DNA of 64,000 nt from Glandiceps talaboti (lineage: Eukaryota > Hemichordata > Enteropneusta > Spengelidae). The stretch covers positions 19,274,725 through 19,338,724 of the forward strand of contig NC_135557.1 in the NCBI RefSeq assembly GCF_964340395.1. The letters are read 5' to 3'. The position numbers were made by a program, and so were the translations under genes. The notes under the pieces were generated by a model. It saw only the letters and a list, made by a program, of their open reading frames with translations, ran no database searches and was not told the DNA's origin. Positions 63,001 through 64,000 of this stretch are shown in pieces (the stretch's first letter is position 1; each line of letters begins with the position of its first letter).

Positions 63001-63470
63001 ATGAAATAATGTTTTGTATGGATGCCAACTTTTCTAATGAGTGGTTTCTTGGTGCTAGTAACTGTAACATACAACTTTCAACGTATATGTCAAACCTTTA
63101 ATGAAACACTGTGAGCATTTTAATTAGCTGAAATACCTCTTTGAAAGTAATTGATGTTACAATCGATTGATGTCCGTATGTAAACAGTCGGTTTGGTTCA
63201 TGTTCTCATTTGTCAACAAGTAACAACTTGTGAGATTATCCAGTTTCTGAAAAAAAAATATTCAACCATACCTGCTCCACCTAGTAGACATCCTTCACTT
63301 TTTACAGTGTTTGCTTTTTTGCAATTGTTTAATTGGATATATGATCATAAATACTTCAGAAAGTATGACATGGATATGAACGTAATAACTGAATAACATT
63401 AATCATAAGAACGATAATAATATGTATTTTTAATGTGCACGTTCTCCTGAGAATTCTAGCTGCTCACAAT
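60025..63470. other. Intergenic, no gene recognised
   Basis: About 3.4 kb without a supportable coding exon. A 27-bp direct duplication (ttatttttattccgtaattt and following bases) lies at about 61467-61525. A poly-G run is at 60373-60383. 'tttttggca(a/t)c(g/a)agccaa' occurs twice near 61990 and 62045. Confidence 0.5.
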
Positions 63471-63785
63471 CATTACCCCTGGCACTGATCAACGTGAGTA
63501 AACGGTGTAACGGCTCGTTTTTCTTCCTGAACTCCCTGGGCAACATACAATCTATTGCAGCCTCTATAAGCACATAGGATTAAAACATTCACATTGAATT
63601 GTAAACTCTATTCTACCAGGTCCCTAATTATACAGCTGGATTGACTGGGTCACAATCGTGATTCAAATCTTGCACTGGGACTTTAGTCTTGTAGAAAAGA
63701 ACGACAGCAGCGAGGCTTGAACCTGCAGATTCTAAGCCGGACACTCTAAGCATTCGACCATCACGATTCTACGCATTATGGTAAA
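63470..63785 (-). mobile_element. Probable tRNA-derived SINE
   Basis: On the minus strand the head reads GATGGTCGAATGCTTAGAGT, then GTCCGGCTTAGAATC and GGTTCAAGCCTCGCTGC. The first resembles a tRNA A box and GGTTCAAGCC a B box at the correct spacing for a Ser/Leu-like tRNA. The acceptor stem does not pair, so it is not a working tRNA gene. A tRNA-unrelated body follows toward lower coordinates; its limits are uncertain. Confidence 0.6.
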
Positions 63786-64000
63786 TTATGATCTATAGTT
63801 TTGGTTTCGCTAATAGGCCTCTCATAAACGTGAGAACACGATAGTTATTATCTAATCTTATCTTCTTCCTTATCAACATCCATAAATGATGGTATTTACA
63901 ATTCTCCTTAATTTCCTACTATCTTTATTGTCATCCAAGGTATCTGCCATCACATCGTGTCTAATTGTCAATCAATCATTGCCCTTGTTGTGAGTATAAA

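Noticed and set aside
63690-63780. A functional tRNA gene on the minus strand
   Set aside because: A and B boxes are visible, but the acceptor stem does not pair and the anticodon arm is poor; a SINE head fits better.

Overview
This is a metazoan nuclear window. Its multi-exon genes use GT-AG introns, it is AT-rich with long simple-sequence repeats, and it holds many non-autonomous foldback elements, a LINE tail and a probable tRNA-derived SINE. Gene content and spacing (about one gene per 10 kb) suggest a marine invertebrate such as a non-vertebrate deuterostome or a lophotrochozoan. I cannot name the species.

Layout. 1-5.8 kb: no gene I can support; several microsatellites and an inverted telomere-like repeat. 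5.9-6.9 kb (+): an uninterrupted coding exon for a Golgi-type glycosyltransferase with a DXD motif. 7-11.3 kb: transposon-like repeats and microsatellites. 11.7-18.1 kb (-): six exons of DPAGT1, the first enzyme of the dolichol-linked oligosaccharide pathway, reconstructed in phase as 395 aa; its introns are full of MITE-like elements and its 3' end abuts a long palindrome. 19.8-23.3 kb (-): a four-exon gene for an unrecognised secreted protein of 295 aa. 23.3-30 kb: repeats only. 30.1-36.4 kb (+): one coding exon for a 2116-aa multi-C2H2 zinc-finger protein with an N-terminal 14 x 12-aa repeat. 36.5-43 kb: repeats, including nested foldbacks and two minisatellites. 45.3-58.9 kb (+): a trehalase (GH37) gene, twelve exons, 586 aa, with signal peptide and a GPI-type tail. 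59-64 kb: no gene recognised; a SINE-like unit near the end.

The most interesting locus is trehalase. It has two phase-matched candidate first exons, one giving a signal peptide and one a transmembrane anchor. The signal-peptide exon sits in a tandem duplication whose upstream copy is frameshifted. One intron carries a minisatellite that appears to have grown out of an exon end plus its splice donor. Another intron holds kilobase-scale complementary pentanucleotide arrays. The neighbouring genes are functionally unrelated; there is no operon logic here. All exon structures come from reading splice signals and phase by eye, and family names come from recognising conserved motifs; no search was run.
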